Assembly (NCBI GenBank): GCA_028023455.1
Contig: JAQFVV010012530.1
Coordinates: forward strand, 870,001-934,000
Origin: Epiperipatus broadwayi
Taxonomy: Eukaryota; Onychophora; Udeonychophora; Euonychophora; Peripatidae
Length of the DNA stretch: 64,000 bases
Reading direction: 5' to 3'
The translations under genes and the position numbers were made by a program. The first letter of the stretch is position 1, and every line of letters begins with the position of its first letter. Under the pieces are notes generated by a model. That model was given only the letters and a program-made list of their open reading frames with translations, made no database searches and was not told where the DNA came from. Positions 1 through 11,500 of this stretch are shown piece by piece.

Positions 1-450
1 TGGAGAGTAAAGAGAGTTTAAATATATATAGAAATAAACAGAATATTAGGTGTGAGTTAATATATGATAATAGTAAGGAAAGTAGTTTATTGTTTAAGGC
101 TCGAACGGGATCTTTAGCAACAAGAGAATATACATATAAGTGGAAAAAATATTGGTGATTTAGTCTGTAAATTATGTAAGGAAGGAATAGAAAATATTAG
201 GCATCTGTTAATTGAATATAAATGCTTGAAAACAGAAAGGGCAGATATAATGAAGTTAAGGAAGAATAAATATAAAAAAGGTGATTATACAGAAATTATT
301 GGTTTTTATGCTGGGTTTGGGAAAAGATAAGGGGGATTTAGATATAAAGGCCATAGAGTTGACAAAGATTATGTTGTGGAAATGGGATGGAGCAGAATAT
401 GGGAAAACTTAGATTGGGGAATGGGAAATAAAGCGGCTAACAAGTTTCTC
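1..450 (+). pseudogene. 3' end of a non-LTR retrotransposon ORF (broken, cut by window start)
   Basis: Reading different frames in turn gives blocks typical of the C-terminal tail of LINE polyproteins. Around 87-150 the translation is LFKARTGSLATREYTYKW. Near 155-230 there is NIGDLVCKLCKEGIENIR followed by HLL and a later Cys, a C-x2-C-x8-H-x6-C zinc-knuckle-like motif of the kind found after the reverse transcriptase domain. Frameshifts separate the blocks, so it is dead. The reverse transcriptase itself would lie before base 1. The clade (CR1/jockey-like) is a guess. Confidence 0.55.
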
Positions 451-588
451 TTGACATAATTGTTGAGAGATTCTTGACTCCATTTATGGAGAAGCTACAG
501 TACATCACATCACATTACTCTCATTTACAGCATGTGTAAACATATGAAATGGTGATAATGTGAAATTAATGGCTTACCAAGTATTTAA

Positions 589-979
589 CACTGAGAATAT
601 AAACCTGTTTATGGAACAAAAAAGCTAGATTTCCAAAGAATCATTTAAATGATCTTGTAAATAATGAGCACATTAGAATTTCATCTAAATTAATATTTGA
701 AACTGTAAGCTGGCTTTATTAATATAAAAACAAAAATCGCCATTAATAAAAAGTTTTAGTCTTCTTGAGAAACAATACTTGATTTATTACTATATAACAA
801 ACCAAAAGTTAGATAAAAGTGGTCATCTTTCATCTGCCAAAATAGATTTATATTGAAATAACAAAAGGTAGATGTTATTCACAAATTCATTTAAATGATT
901 CTTTGGAAATTTAGTTTGTTAATTATTTTAGCAATGCATTTGTACTTGTTTTTTTACCTGAATAGGTTTATATTCTCAG
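589..979. repeat. Inverted-repeat element (arms about 70-100 bp)
   Basis: The left arm (589-660, ctgagaatataaacctgttt ... ttccaaagaatcatttaaat) returns in reverse complement at 881-979 (atttaaatgattctttggaa ... ggtttatattctcagg). About 220 bp of AT-rich sequence lies between. A partial relative with the same atttaaatgatttttggaaat core is at 38155-38235. It is probably a small MITE; I found no clear target duplication. Confidence 0.5.
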
Positions 980-1858
980 GATTACATGTTTTGTGAGCCC
1001 TAAAATTATTTACATGCGTATTGAAATCATTAGAATTACATATTTATAACTGTAGAGGAACTCAAATAAAAGTCTTAAAGTATCAATATATTTATTTTTA
1101 AAATAAATTACTGATTTCATCTTTATGCATATATATGTTAATTGCGTACATGTATTTGATATAGAAATAATTAAAATTTTAATATAATTGTTAAAGTGAA
1201 ATGCTCTTCAAATTAAATGGTAGACTGGCAGATTTAAATGTTATAGTTATAATTATTATTAAGACAGATATATATGAATAAATTGAAAAAGTTTCTTTTA
1301 GTATTAAATCTATATAGATATGTTTTATATTCTACAAGATAGATTGTGTGAATTTAATAATCTTCCTACACATCTATTTATAGTCAATGGCTTTGATTAA
1401 TGAAGCTTTAAGGGTTCTTTTTCTAATGCAAGGAACTTAATTCTCAGCATGAAAGCCAGTCCAAGTCTTAATTTTTATAATCGTGCATTTCTTCAGTAAG
1501 TTAACCGTAAAACACACTATTGCCCTGAAATAATCTGATTTGTTCTACCTTTTATAAAAATTTTTCTAAAAAAAACATTATGCTCTGCAAATACAAATAT
1601 TTTTCTTGAATTATTTTCCATTATATTTATTTTGTTTTTATTTTTTTTGAATTTGTTTATTGTATAATCTGCCTTTTTATCTACTAATACAAAGCTGTTA
1701 ATATATATTTTTTTTACTTTAATTAAATTAAGAGAGTTTACCAAAAGAACATTTAATAAATATTTTAAAACAATTTTTCCTTTTTTGACTTGTTTGAGCA
1801 CATTATTTAAAGAAAATATTTAATTCAAAAGTTTATATATAAGCCACTAGACAAAACA
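980..1858. other. AT-rich intron, no feature seen
   Basis: No coding similarity or long repeat was recognised. The 94-codon minus-strand open frame at 1517-1801 is Lys/Asn/Ile-rich, as expected by chance in such AT-rich DNA. Confidence 0.4.
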
Positions 1859-2322
1859 TGATCACCATTCCTTATGCTTACACAAGCTGTTTCCACATAA
1901 GGTTAAAGAATGATGGTCGTGTGATGTTTAGTGGTTAATACCAATTCTGCCCAATAGGATTATGAGAACCAAAGACATCAAAAAGTATGGATGCTGAACT
2001 GAGTTCAGATTTATATAAATATAAAAGCTTATGAGCTTGAATTGAAAATATTGTTTTTATTTTGGACTCAAAGCTTTATAGTTAGCTAATAAGATAAAAG
2101 GTGGCTGTTGGAGGATTGCATTAGATCCTTAGATTTAGGTGCAGTGCTTTCAGGTCCAAGGCTTCTCACTGATAAAAGCCAAGCCACATACTAGAAACTA
2201 GTCTGGGGATATTGCATGAGTAAGCATTAGATAAGGATTTTATGCAAAAATCTATTTTGCATCCATTGATTACTCTGGTTTGCACTGAGTGGTGCTACTG
2301 TATAGAGAGTTTAGCCTCTGTT
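1859..2322 (+). repeat. Dispersed repeat family A, longest copy
   Basis: It starts with tgatcaccattccttatgct and ends with tagagagtttagcctctg. Copies with the same two ends lie at 16108-16330 and 18282-18371. The first 75 bases can fold back (aacatgatcaccattcctta against ttaaagaatgatggtcgtgt). The internal block ctagaaactagtctggggat recurs at 16205-16225 in variant form and at 60789-60808. It is a non-coding MITE- or SINE-like family; I saw no tRNA-like head. Confidence 0.5.
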
Positions 2323-2462
2323 TATATATAAGCAGATATAATTTCATTTCTGATCTTGACAAAAGCTGTATTTAAAAAAAAAAAAAAATGACCACAATGT
2401 CTTAATATACATATACATAAATTATTTTTTAACAAAATTTAATGGTCATTTTCTTTTAATAG

Positions 2463-2560
2463 CATATAAAGAAGCCTATGGAGTTAATCCTGTATGGAAG
2501 TTATATCGTCGAAACCATAAAGGTTCAATTCCTCCACCTAAAACAAGACATAACTGTGTA
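2463..2560 (+). CDS. MRPS18B: MRPS18B exon (PVWKLYRRNHKG block)
   Basis: The acceptor is ttttcttttaatag ending at 2462 and the donor is gtaagt at 2561. Two bases complete an upstream codon, then 32 codons follow, including VWKLYRRNHKGSIPPPKTR. This matches the conserved N-terminal part of S18b. The palindromic element starts only 89 bp downstream. Confidence 0.93.
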
Positions 2561-5500
2561 GTAAGTATTTTTACATAGTAATATATATCTTGAAATGGCA
2601 TGTGTGTGTTATAAAAATATTTATTATTGTCATTGCTTTATGTTATATTGGTTCTTGTCTTCCCCTTGTAATGCGGCCGCAAGAGGCGTGGCAACCACAG
2701 AAATATTCAGATTAGGGGGCCAAAAGCAGACGAGACAAGTTCCAGCCGCTAGATGGCGCTGTTCACCATGCGTACGCACAGAAACCTTATGCCAAGTAGC
2801 TGCCAGCATTACTGCCCGCTTGGTGGCGCTGTTAGCCAGAGGTAAACCGATCCAGCTTACATCGTCTGCTAAACAGCAACTAACCAGCAATCTAGACCAC
2901 TAGGTGGCGCTGTTTCTCCATGCTACTTGGCACGGAAAAACAGCACCGTTTAGAAGCGATATTAACACTCGCTTCATAGGGTTGTTTTATACGCACATTC
3001 TTAAAAAAGACATAGTGTATAATGTGAAGGTGTGATTAATATATAAACCACAATTATTTAAATGTGCGTTCAAACTTAATACGGTTACATTGAATTACAC
3101 TCTTTCATAAATCTATGTATTTTTAAATTATTTACTTTTAAAAATCGGTCTTTTTTTTTTTTCTGTAAAAATGTTTTTTCTTTTTTTAAAAAAGTAATTT
3201 TTACGACTTCTTTTTTATTGCAATCTTTCAAAACTGCTAAAAATTGGTCTGGCAGTATTTTTTTCTGAACTTCGTTATTTTGAAAAGTAATTGTTTGTAA
3301 AACTTCTTTTAAAAAGATAAATTTGCATTTTGTTACGTGCAAACAATAATTCGAAGATCTCCTACACAATAAATATTGTTAAATTACTGGAGAGAAAACA
3401 AATCAAACTCTTCTTTAAATATATTAAAAAATCTATTCAGTTCAAAAATAAATTTATTAAAATTAATATATGTGCAAGCAATAAAACATCAAACAGATTG
3501 TACTGTGTGGCGAAGTAATTGTTTGTAAAACTTTTTTTAAAAAGATAAATTTGCGTTTTGTTAAGTGCAAACAATAATTCGAAGATCTCTTACACAATAA
3601 ATATTTTTAAATTACTGGAGAGAAAACAAATCAAACTCTCCTTTAAATATATTAAAAGATCTATTCAGTTCAAAAATAAATTTATCAAAATTAATATGTG
3701 TGCAAGCAATAAAACATCAAACAGATTGTAGTGTGTGGTGATTTATTCAGTGTAAAAGTCATCATCATCATTATCAATCCACTGCAGGGTGAAGGTCTCT
3801 CCAAGTTTAATCCATCTTCTCCGATCTTTAGCTTCTCTTCTCCACATCACCCCTGCACACTTTCTTATTTCATCCATCCATCTCACATGTGGTCTCTTTC
3901 TGGGTCTTTTACAATCTCTTGTAATCCAGTTTAAAATTTCAATTGTCCATCTACTATCATCTCTTCTAGCAATATGTCCAGCCCAACTCCATTTCAATCT
4001 TTTAATTTTTTCAATGAGGTCAGTAACACCTGTTTGTTCTCTTACCCATTCATTGCGTTTTCGATCTCTTCTTGTTAATCCCAACATACATCTCTCCATA
4101 CTTCTTTGAGTGGTCTGAAGTCTCTGTATTGCTCTTCTATTGAGTGTCCAGGTATCAGATCCATATGTAAGAACTGGTAAAACACGTTTGTTAAAAACCT
4201 TCTTTTTCAAACACATAGGCATATTTCCTTTTAGTATCAAGTTATTTTTACCAAAAGCACTCCAACCAAGTTTAATTCTATGATTAATTTCCTCCATTAT
4301 GTTTCCATCTGTATTAATAATCTGACCAAGGCGTTTGTAACTGTTAACTTCTTCTAACTCATCATAAACAATCTTTATTTTCATATTTTGAGAAAATCGA
4401 TTAAACATTACTTTAGTCATTTTAACATTTATCTTTAGTCCTACTTTCATCTGATAACTACTGCAACATTTCCTGTAGATCTAAAGCATTATTAGCAAAA
4501 ACAACTACATCATCTGAAAAATCTAAATGACTGAAATAATCATTTACTTTCACTCCTTTAGCTTCCCATTTTAATCCACAAAATACTTCTTGCAGCACTG
4601 CTGTAAAAAGTTTTGGAGATATGGAGTCACCCAGTCTTACACTTTTCTCAATGTTGACTTTTCCAGTATCATTATCTAATCTAATTGTTGCTGTTGCATT
4701 TTTATAAATATTCTTTAAAATATGACAATATCTTGGATCTATACCTTGATGATCCAATGCTTTAATCACTGAAGAAAAGTTTAGATTCAAATACCTTTTC
4801 ATAATCTAGAAATCGAAAACATAATGGCAACTCATATTCATTTGTCCTTTCTATAACTTCTCTCAATTCCTGGATATGATATCCTGTACTAAAACCACTT
4901 TTAGTTCTCTTGTTGGTGGAAGTCCAGTGTTTTTTGTAGACGAGTTGTAATTATCTTAGTAAAAATTTTGTATAAAACTGATAGGTCTGTAATTTCTAAT
5001 ATCTTCTTTATCACCTTTTTTAAATATTAAGATTAATACTACATTCTTCCAATCATCTGATACATCTTTGTCATTTAGACATTTGGTATATAACGTTGTT
5101 AAAAAAATTTCTATTTTTTCACCTGCTTCTTTTAACTACTTCAGCTTCAAGCCGCCATATTGAACTTTTTAAAATACTGGCCTGATACACAATTTTCACA
5201 ATGACTTCAGTTTGAATTATGTTAGAGCAAAAACAATTACATTGCTAGAAACTAGAAAAACTAAGGAAAACAATAAGCATAAAATAAATAGTGATAACTA
5301 TATAAAAATAAGGAAAAAAAGAAATTTTCACAACCGAAATAATTATTATTTTATTGTTTGTTCATAATTTGGAAATTAACATTAACTAAAATGCAAATTA
5401 CATCTTCAGTGATAATTTCTTTGTATTCCTCACAAAAAATCTTTCTAAAGATATATAATAAGTCTTACCTGAGATAATCCATAGCTTTACAATGTCCGAA

Positions 5501-8500
5501 AATGTTCCTATAAGAGTTCTTCATTTTTATCTTCTACCCCAACTGTTGCAAATTGTCAAGGCGCCTGGAAGAAAAGAGTTCTCCCTAATAAAAGATAAAA
5601 AATAAAAAAATTAAAATTCTAACAGAATATAAAAATAATGAAGAAAGTGGAAAATTATTACTTACCATTATAAATACAATAAAAAAATAAAATGTCATCA
5701 TCATCATCATAGTACAGGTATATGTATATTATAAAAGTGGTGTATATGTATGAATCATGAAAGTTCTGCTAATGGTTATGGGAAAACTCAAAAGCCTGTT
5801 AAACAAGATGCACTATTTTGATTTTAGACTTTGGATAAACCAACCTTGTTTATAACAACATCATCATACTGAATAATCATTGCCAATACAGAAAACAATT
5901 TACAAATTTCTCATTTCAAGAGGCAGACAATGATTACTAAATAGGTTCTATGGCAGATATTTATATAAAAAATGTTTATATTCTACCTCTTCCAAGATAC
6001 GTCTTCCAGAGAAACATACCTGTTCATATATGCTAATATAAATATGCAAAATATTTCATCATGCCAGATCTTGTTTACCAATTGGAAAAAGTAATCAGTA
6101 ATGAAGCTGAAACAAAATTCTAATAAGAAAGGCAATCAGGCAGTCATATGCCTATAAAGTATAAAATGAAGTTAGTAAAAAAACAAGTTAATAAAACAAC
6201 AAATAAAAACTAAATTAGTAAAACAAAAACAATGAAAACCATGTTAGTAAAACAAAAATTAGTAAAAACAAAAAAAAATTACTGCATTATATACAATCAA
6301 TTTGCTAGAGAGGAATAAATTGTAAATAGTCTTGAATCAGTGTGTCAAACATTCATCCATTGTGCTGGTAGCTAAAACAAACCAAAAAAAAAAAAACAAT
6401 AATAAAAACATTACCTTTCATATATGCTACCTATCACAGAGTAAAAAATCAGTCAGTCATTTTTTTTGAGTGGCATATTTATTAGTATTTCTTCGATAAT
6501 AGTTGATAAAAGTTTTTTATCAAATAACATTAAAAAAAAATCTAAAATTGAATACTTACCTACTATAGAAAACTTCAAACCTGGAGTTTTAGTAAAATTC
6601 TCTACATTCACAGGTTTGCAGGTTACGTTCGGACACAGATTACTGTTACTAGATGAAGGGCCTGGCCGATTGATATTGTTGGGAACACTTGTTGCGGGCC
6701 TGGTGTATTGATATCATCCAGAAAAGCACTCATAGTTTTTTTTTTTTGGCTGGTAAAGGAGTTTCTTCTTCTGATGACCTAAAAATATTTCTTCAAGATC
6801 ACTACAACTAACACTATCCTCGGAGTCAAAGGGCTATATAGGACAAATTCATCACCGCTGGAATAATCCGTATCAGAGGCTATCATGTCCCGTTCATTTA
6901 TTTTGCGTACTTTTGTTTCCGTTAATCTAACAAATTGTGAAAAAAAATTAAAAAAAAATTGACCTTATTCGCAAAAAAATTAATAAAAATTTTATTTTTT
7001 AACGTACAGAAAAATGGCGACTACCTACGAAAAGAGGAAAAAACGACGAAGAGAATTATGGTATAGGCGCATGCGTAGTCCTTATAGTTTTTCCGTAATT
7101 TCAAACAGAAAAACGAACTTCAACAAACAAACATTAACGAGCGCAATCGTCGCCGACAAACCGGAAGTAGTTAATATATCAATTATAATTCTACCATTAC
7201 CTGGAGCCTTTCTTTTCTTCATATATTTAATTGTATGTCTCACTTCTTCATTTAAAATTCTGGGCAATTCAGAAGATGTAGTACATATAGGAGGTATTTG
7301 TTCTTTATTACTATATAATTGTTGATAAAAGTCTTCTATCCATTTCATGATGTCATCTCTCTTTTTAGTAATAATTCCAGCTTTTTTTCTTATTGCAAAT
7401 ATAATTTTCCTACCAATACTAAAATGTTGTTTTACACTCTTGAGACTTTCATTCTCTTCCATTGCTTTCCTTTCTAGTTCACAGTTATACTTTCTTATAT
7501 CATTTTCAACTCTTTTCTGCATCATTTTACAAAATTCGACATATTCAATCCTTTTTAATACATCATTTTTGTATATTTTCATATTCCTTTTTTCCTTCAT
7601 AAATTCGCTAGTCTCAGTAAAAATGTTATTGGTCAAGTGCTGCTTTTTTCAACCAGCTATTTTTGTTGCAGTTTTTAAAAGTGTATCAGTTGTTTTTATA
7701 TTAATTTCATTCAAATCTGAATCATGTTCAAAATCTACTAATACCTGAAACCTATTTGTAAGTTCTAATTTAAATTCATTAGAATGTTTCTGAAAATTAG
7801 GAATATCAACTGTAAATATTGTTTTTCTTAATAATTTTTGTCTCTCTAGTTTTGCACTAACATGTATTTCACATCTTATTGCTTCCTCTGTTAAATTTAT
7901 TAAGAACATTACAATCTTGAAATATGTATTTTCTGTTAGTCAAAATATAATCCGATTCTGCTGTACCTTCATTTGGATGCTTCCATGTACATTTCCTTTT
8001 AACATTTTTCTCAAAATAATAATTCATAATATAAAGTTTTCTTTTTCCTGCAAACTCCACAAATCTATGTCCTCTCTCATTTCTATTACCATAACCAAAA
8101 TTATCTACAGCACTTTCATCTTTCATTTGTTTACCAATTCTAGCATTAAAGTTTCCTATAAAAATGTTAAAATGTTGTTTACTCTGATCAAAAGCCTTTT
8201 GTGCATCCATATAAAAATCTTTTACTACTTCATCACTTTGAGAACTTTTTGGGGCATAAACCTGAATTATCTGCATTTGGTATCTGCTATTAAGTTGTAA
8301 AACTGATCTTGCCACTCTTTCCGATACACCATCAATCTCCACAATGGTATTCTTCCATTTTTTATTTATAATGAATCCTACTCCACTTGTATTTCCAATA
8401 TTTGTACCTTTATAATAGAATACATGTCCAATTTTTAAATCAATTGTCTCTTCACCTTCTAACTTCACAAACTCCAATAATGTCCCATAAGACAGTTATT

Positions 8501-11500
8501 CTTCGATTGTCTCTTCACCTTCTAACTTTACAAACTCCAATAATGTCCCATTTAATATAAGACAATTGAAGAATAACTGTCTATATTAAATGGGACATTA
8601 TTGGTGTTTGTGAAGTTAGAAGGTGAAGAGACAATTGATTTTAAAAGTGGAACATGTATTCTATTATAAAGGTACAAATATTGGAAATACAAGTGGAGTA
8701 GGATTCATTATAAATAAAAAATGGAAGAATACCATTGTGGAGATTTATGGTATATCGGACAGAGTGGCAAGATTAGTTTTACAACTTAATAGCAGATACC
8801 AAATGCAGATAATTCAGGTTTATGCCCCAAAAAGTTCTCAAAGTGATGAAGTAGTAGAAGATTTTTATATGGATGCACAAAAGGTTTTTGATCAGAGTAA
8901 ACAACATTTTAAAATTTTTATAGACTTTAATGCTAGAATTGGTAAAGAAATGAAAGATGAAAGTGCTGTAGATAATTTTGGTTATGGCAATAGAAATGAG
9001 AGAGGACATAGATTTGTGGAGTTTGCAGGAAAAGGAAAACTTTATATTATGAATTATTATTTTGAGAAAAATGGTAAAAGGAAATGTACATAGAAGCATC
9101 CAAATGAAGATACAGCAAAATCTGCTTATATTTTGACTAACAGAAAATACATATTTCAAGATTGTAATGTTCTTAATAAATTTAACAGAGGAAGTAGTAA
9201 GATGTGAAATACATGTTAGTGCAAAACTAGAGAGACAAAAATTATTAAGAAAAACAATATTTACAGTTGATATTCCTAATTTTCAGAAAGATTCTAATGA
9301 ATTTAAATTAGAACTTACAAATAGGTTTCAGGTATTAGTAGATTTTGAACATGATTCAGATTTGAATGAAATTAATATGAAAACAACTGATACACTTTTA
9401 AAAACTGCAACAAAAATAGCTGGTTGAAAAAAGCAGCACTTGACCAATAACATTTTTACTGAGACTAGCGAATTTATGAAGGAAAAAAGGAATATGAAAA
9501 TACACAAAAAGGATTGAATATGTCGAATTTTGTAAAATGATGCAGAAAAGAGTTGAAAATGATATAAGAAAGTATAACTGTGAACTAGGAAGGAAAGCAG
9601 TGGAAGAGAATGAAAGTCTCAAGAGTGTAAAACAACATTTTGGTATTGGTAGGAAATTTATATTTGCAATAAGAAAAAAAGCTGGAATTATTACTAAAAA
9701 GAGAGATGACATCATGAAATGGATAGAAGACTATTATCAACAATTATATAGTAATAAAGAACAAATACCTTCTATATCTACTGCATCTTCTGAATTGCCC
9801 AGAATTTTCAATGAAGAAGTCAGACATACAATTAAATATATGAAGAAAGGAAAGGCTTCAGGTAATGGTAGAATTATAATTGATATATTAAAAGAAGCAG
9901 GTGAAAAAATAGAAATTTTTTTAACAACGTTATATACCAAATGTCTAAATGATAAAGATGTATCAGGTGATTGGAAGAATGTAGTATTAATCTTAATATT
10001 TAAAAAAGGTGATAAAGAAGATATTAGAAATTACAGACCTATCAGTTTTATACAAAATTTTTACTAAGATAATTACAACTCGTCTACAGAGAACACTGGA
10101 CTTCCACCAACCAAGAGAACAAGCTGGATTTAAAAGTGGTTTTAGTACAGGATAATCATATCGAGGGATTGAGAGAAGTTATAGAAAGAACAAATGAATA
10201 TGAGTTGCCATTATGTTTTCGATTTCTAGATTATGAAAAGGTATTTGAATCTAAACTTTTCTTCAGTGATTAAAGCATTGGATCATCAAGGTATAGATCC
10301 AAGATATTGTCATATTTTAAAGAATATTTATAAAAATGCAACAGCAACAATTAGATTAGATAATGATACTGGAAAAGTCAACATTGAGAAAAGTGTAAGA
10401 CTGGGTGACTACATATCTCCAAAACTTTTTACAGCAGTGCTGCAAAAAGTATTTTGTGGATTAAAATGGGAAACTAAAGGAGTGAAAGTAAATGGAGATT
10501 ATTTCAGTCATTTAGATTTTGCAGATGATGTAGTTGTTTTTGCAAATAATGCTTTAGAGCTACAGGAAATGTTGCAGGAGTTATCAGATGAAAGTAGGAT
10601 TAAAGATAAATGTTAAAAAGACTAAAGTAATGTTTAATCGATTTGCTCAAAATATGAAAATAAAGATTGATTATGATGAATTAGAAGAAATTAACAGTTA
10701 CAAATGCCTTGGTCAGATTATTAATACAGATGGAAACATAATGGATGAAATTAATCATAGAATTAAACTTGGTTGGAGTGCTTTTGGTAGAAATAACTTG
10801 ATACTAAAAGGAAATATGCCTATGTGTTTGAAAAGGAAGGTTTTTAACAAATGTGTTTTACCAGTTCTTACTTATGGATCTGATACTTGGACACTCAATA
10901 GAAGAGCAATACAGAGACTTCAGACCACTCAAAGAAGTATGGAGAGATGTATGTTGGGATTAACAAGAAGAGATCGAAAACGCAATGTATGGGTAAGAGA
11001 ACAAACAGGTGTTACTGACCTCATTGAAAAAATTAAAAGATTGAAGTGGAGTTGGGCTGGACATATTTCTAGAAGAGATGATAGTAGATGGACAATTGAA
11101 ATTTTAAACTGGATTACAAGAGATTGTAAAAGACCCAGAAAGAGACCACATGTGAGATGGATTAATGAAATAAGAAAGTGTGCAGGGGTGATGTGAAGAA
11201 GAGAAGCTAAAGATCGGAGAAGATGGATTAAACTTGGAGAGACCTTCACCCTGCAGTGGATTGATAATGGTTGATAATGATGATGATGACTTTTACACTG
11301 AATAAATCACTACAATCTGTTTGATGTTTTATTGCTTGCACACATATTGATTTTAATAAATTTATTTTTGAACTGAATAGATCTTTTAATATATTTAAAG
11401 GAGAGTTTGATTTGTTTTCTCTCCAGTAATTCAAAAATATTTATTGTGTAAGAGATCTTCGAATTATTGTTTGCACTTAACAAAACGCAAATTTATCTTT

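Noticed and set aside
2595-2903. Open frames of 102 and 86 codons at the left end of the palindrome (and mirrored ones at 12141-12459)
   Set aside because: They run on both strands through the GC-rich, box-containing terminus and have no protein-like conservation between arms beyond the DNA identity.
3789-4109. Plus-strand open frames opposite the left LINE, and the mirrored minus-strand ones in the right arm
   Set aside because: They are antisense shadows of the reverse transcriptase ORF, low in coding character.
7014-7325. 103-codon frame crossing the right end of the TTAA element
   Set aside because: It crosses the element border at 7170 into antisense LINE sequence, so it cannot be an ancestral gene. 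A short basic N-terminal part inside the element remains unexplained.
7347-7748. 133-codon Phe/Ile/Ser-rich frame
   Set aside because: It is antisense to the LINE; the hydrophobicity reflects AT-rich antisense codons.
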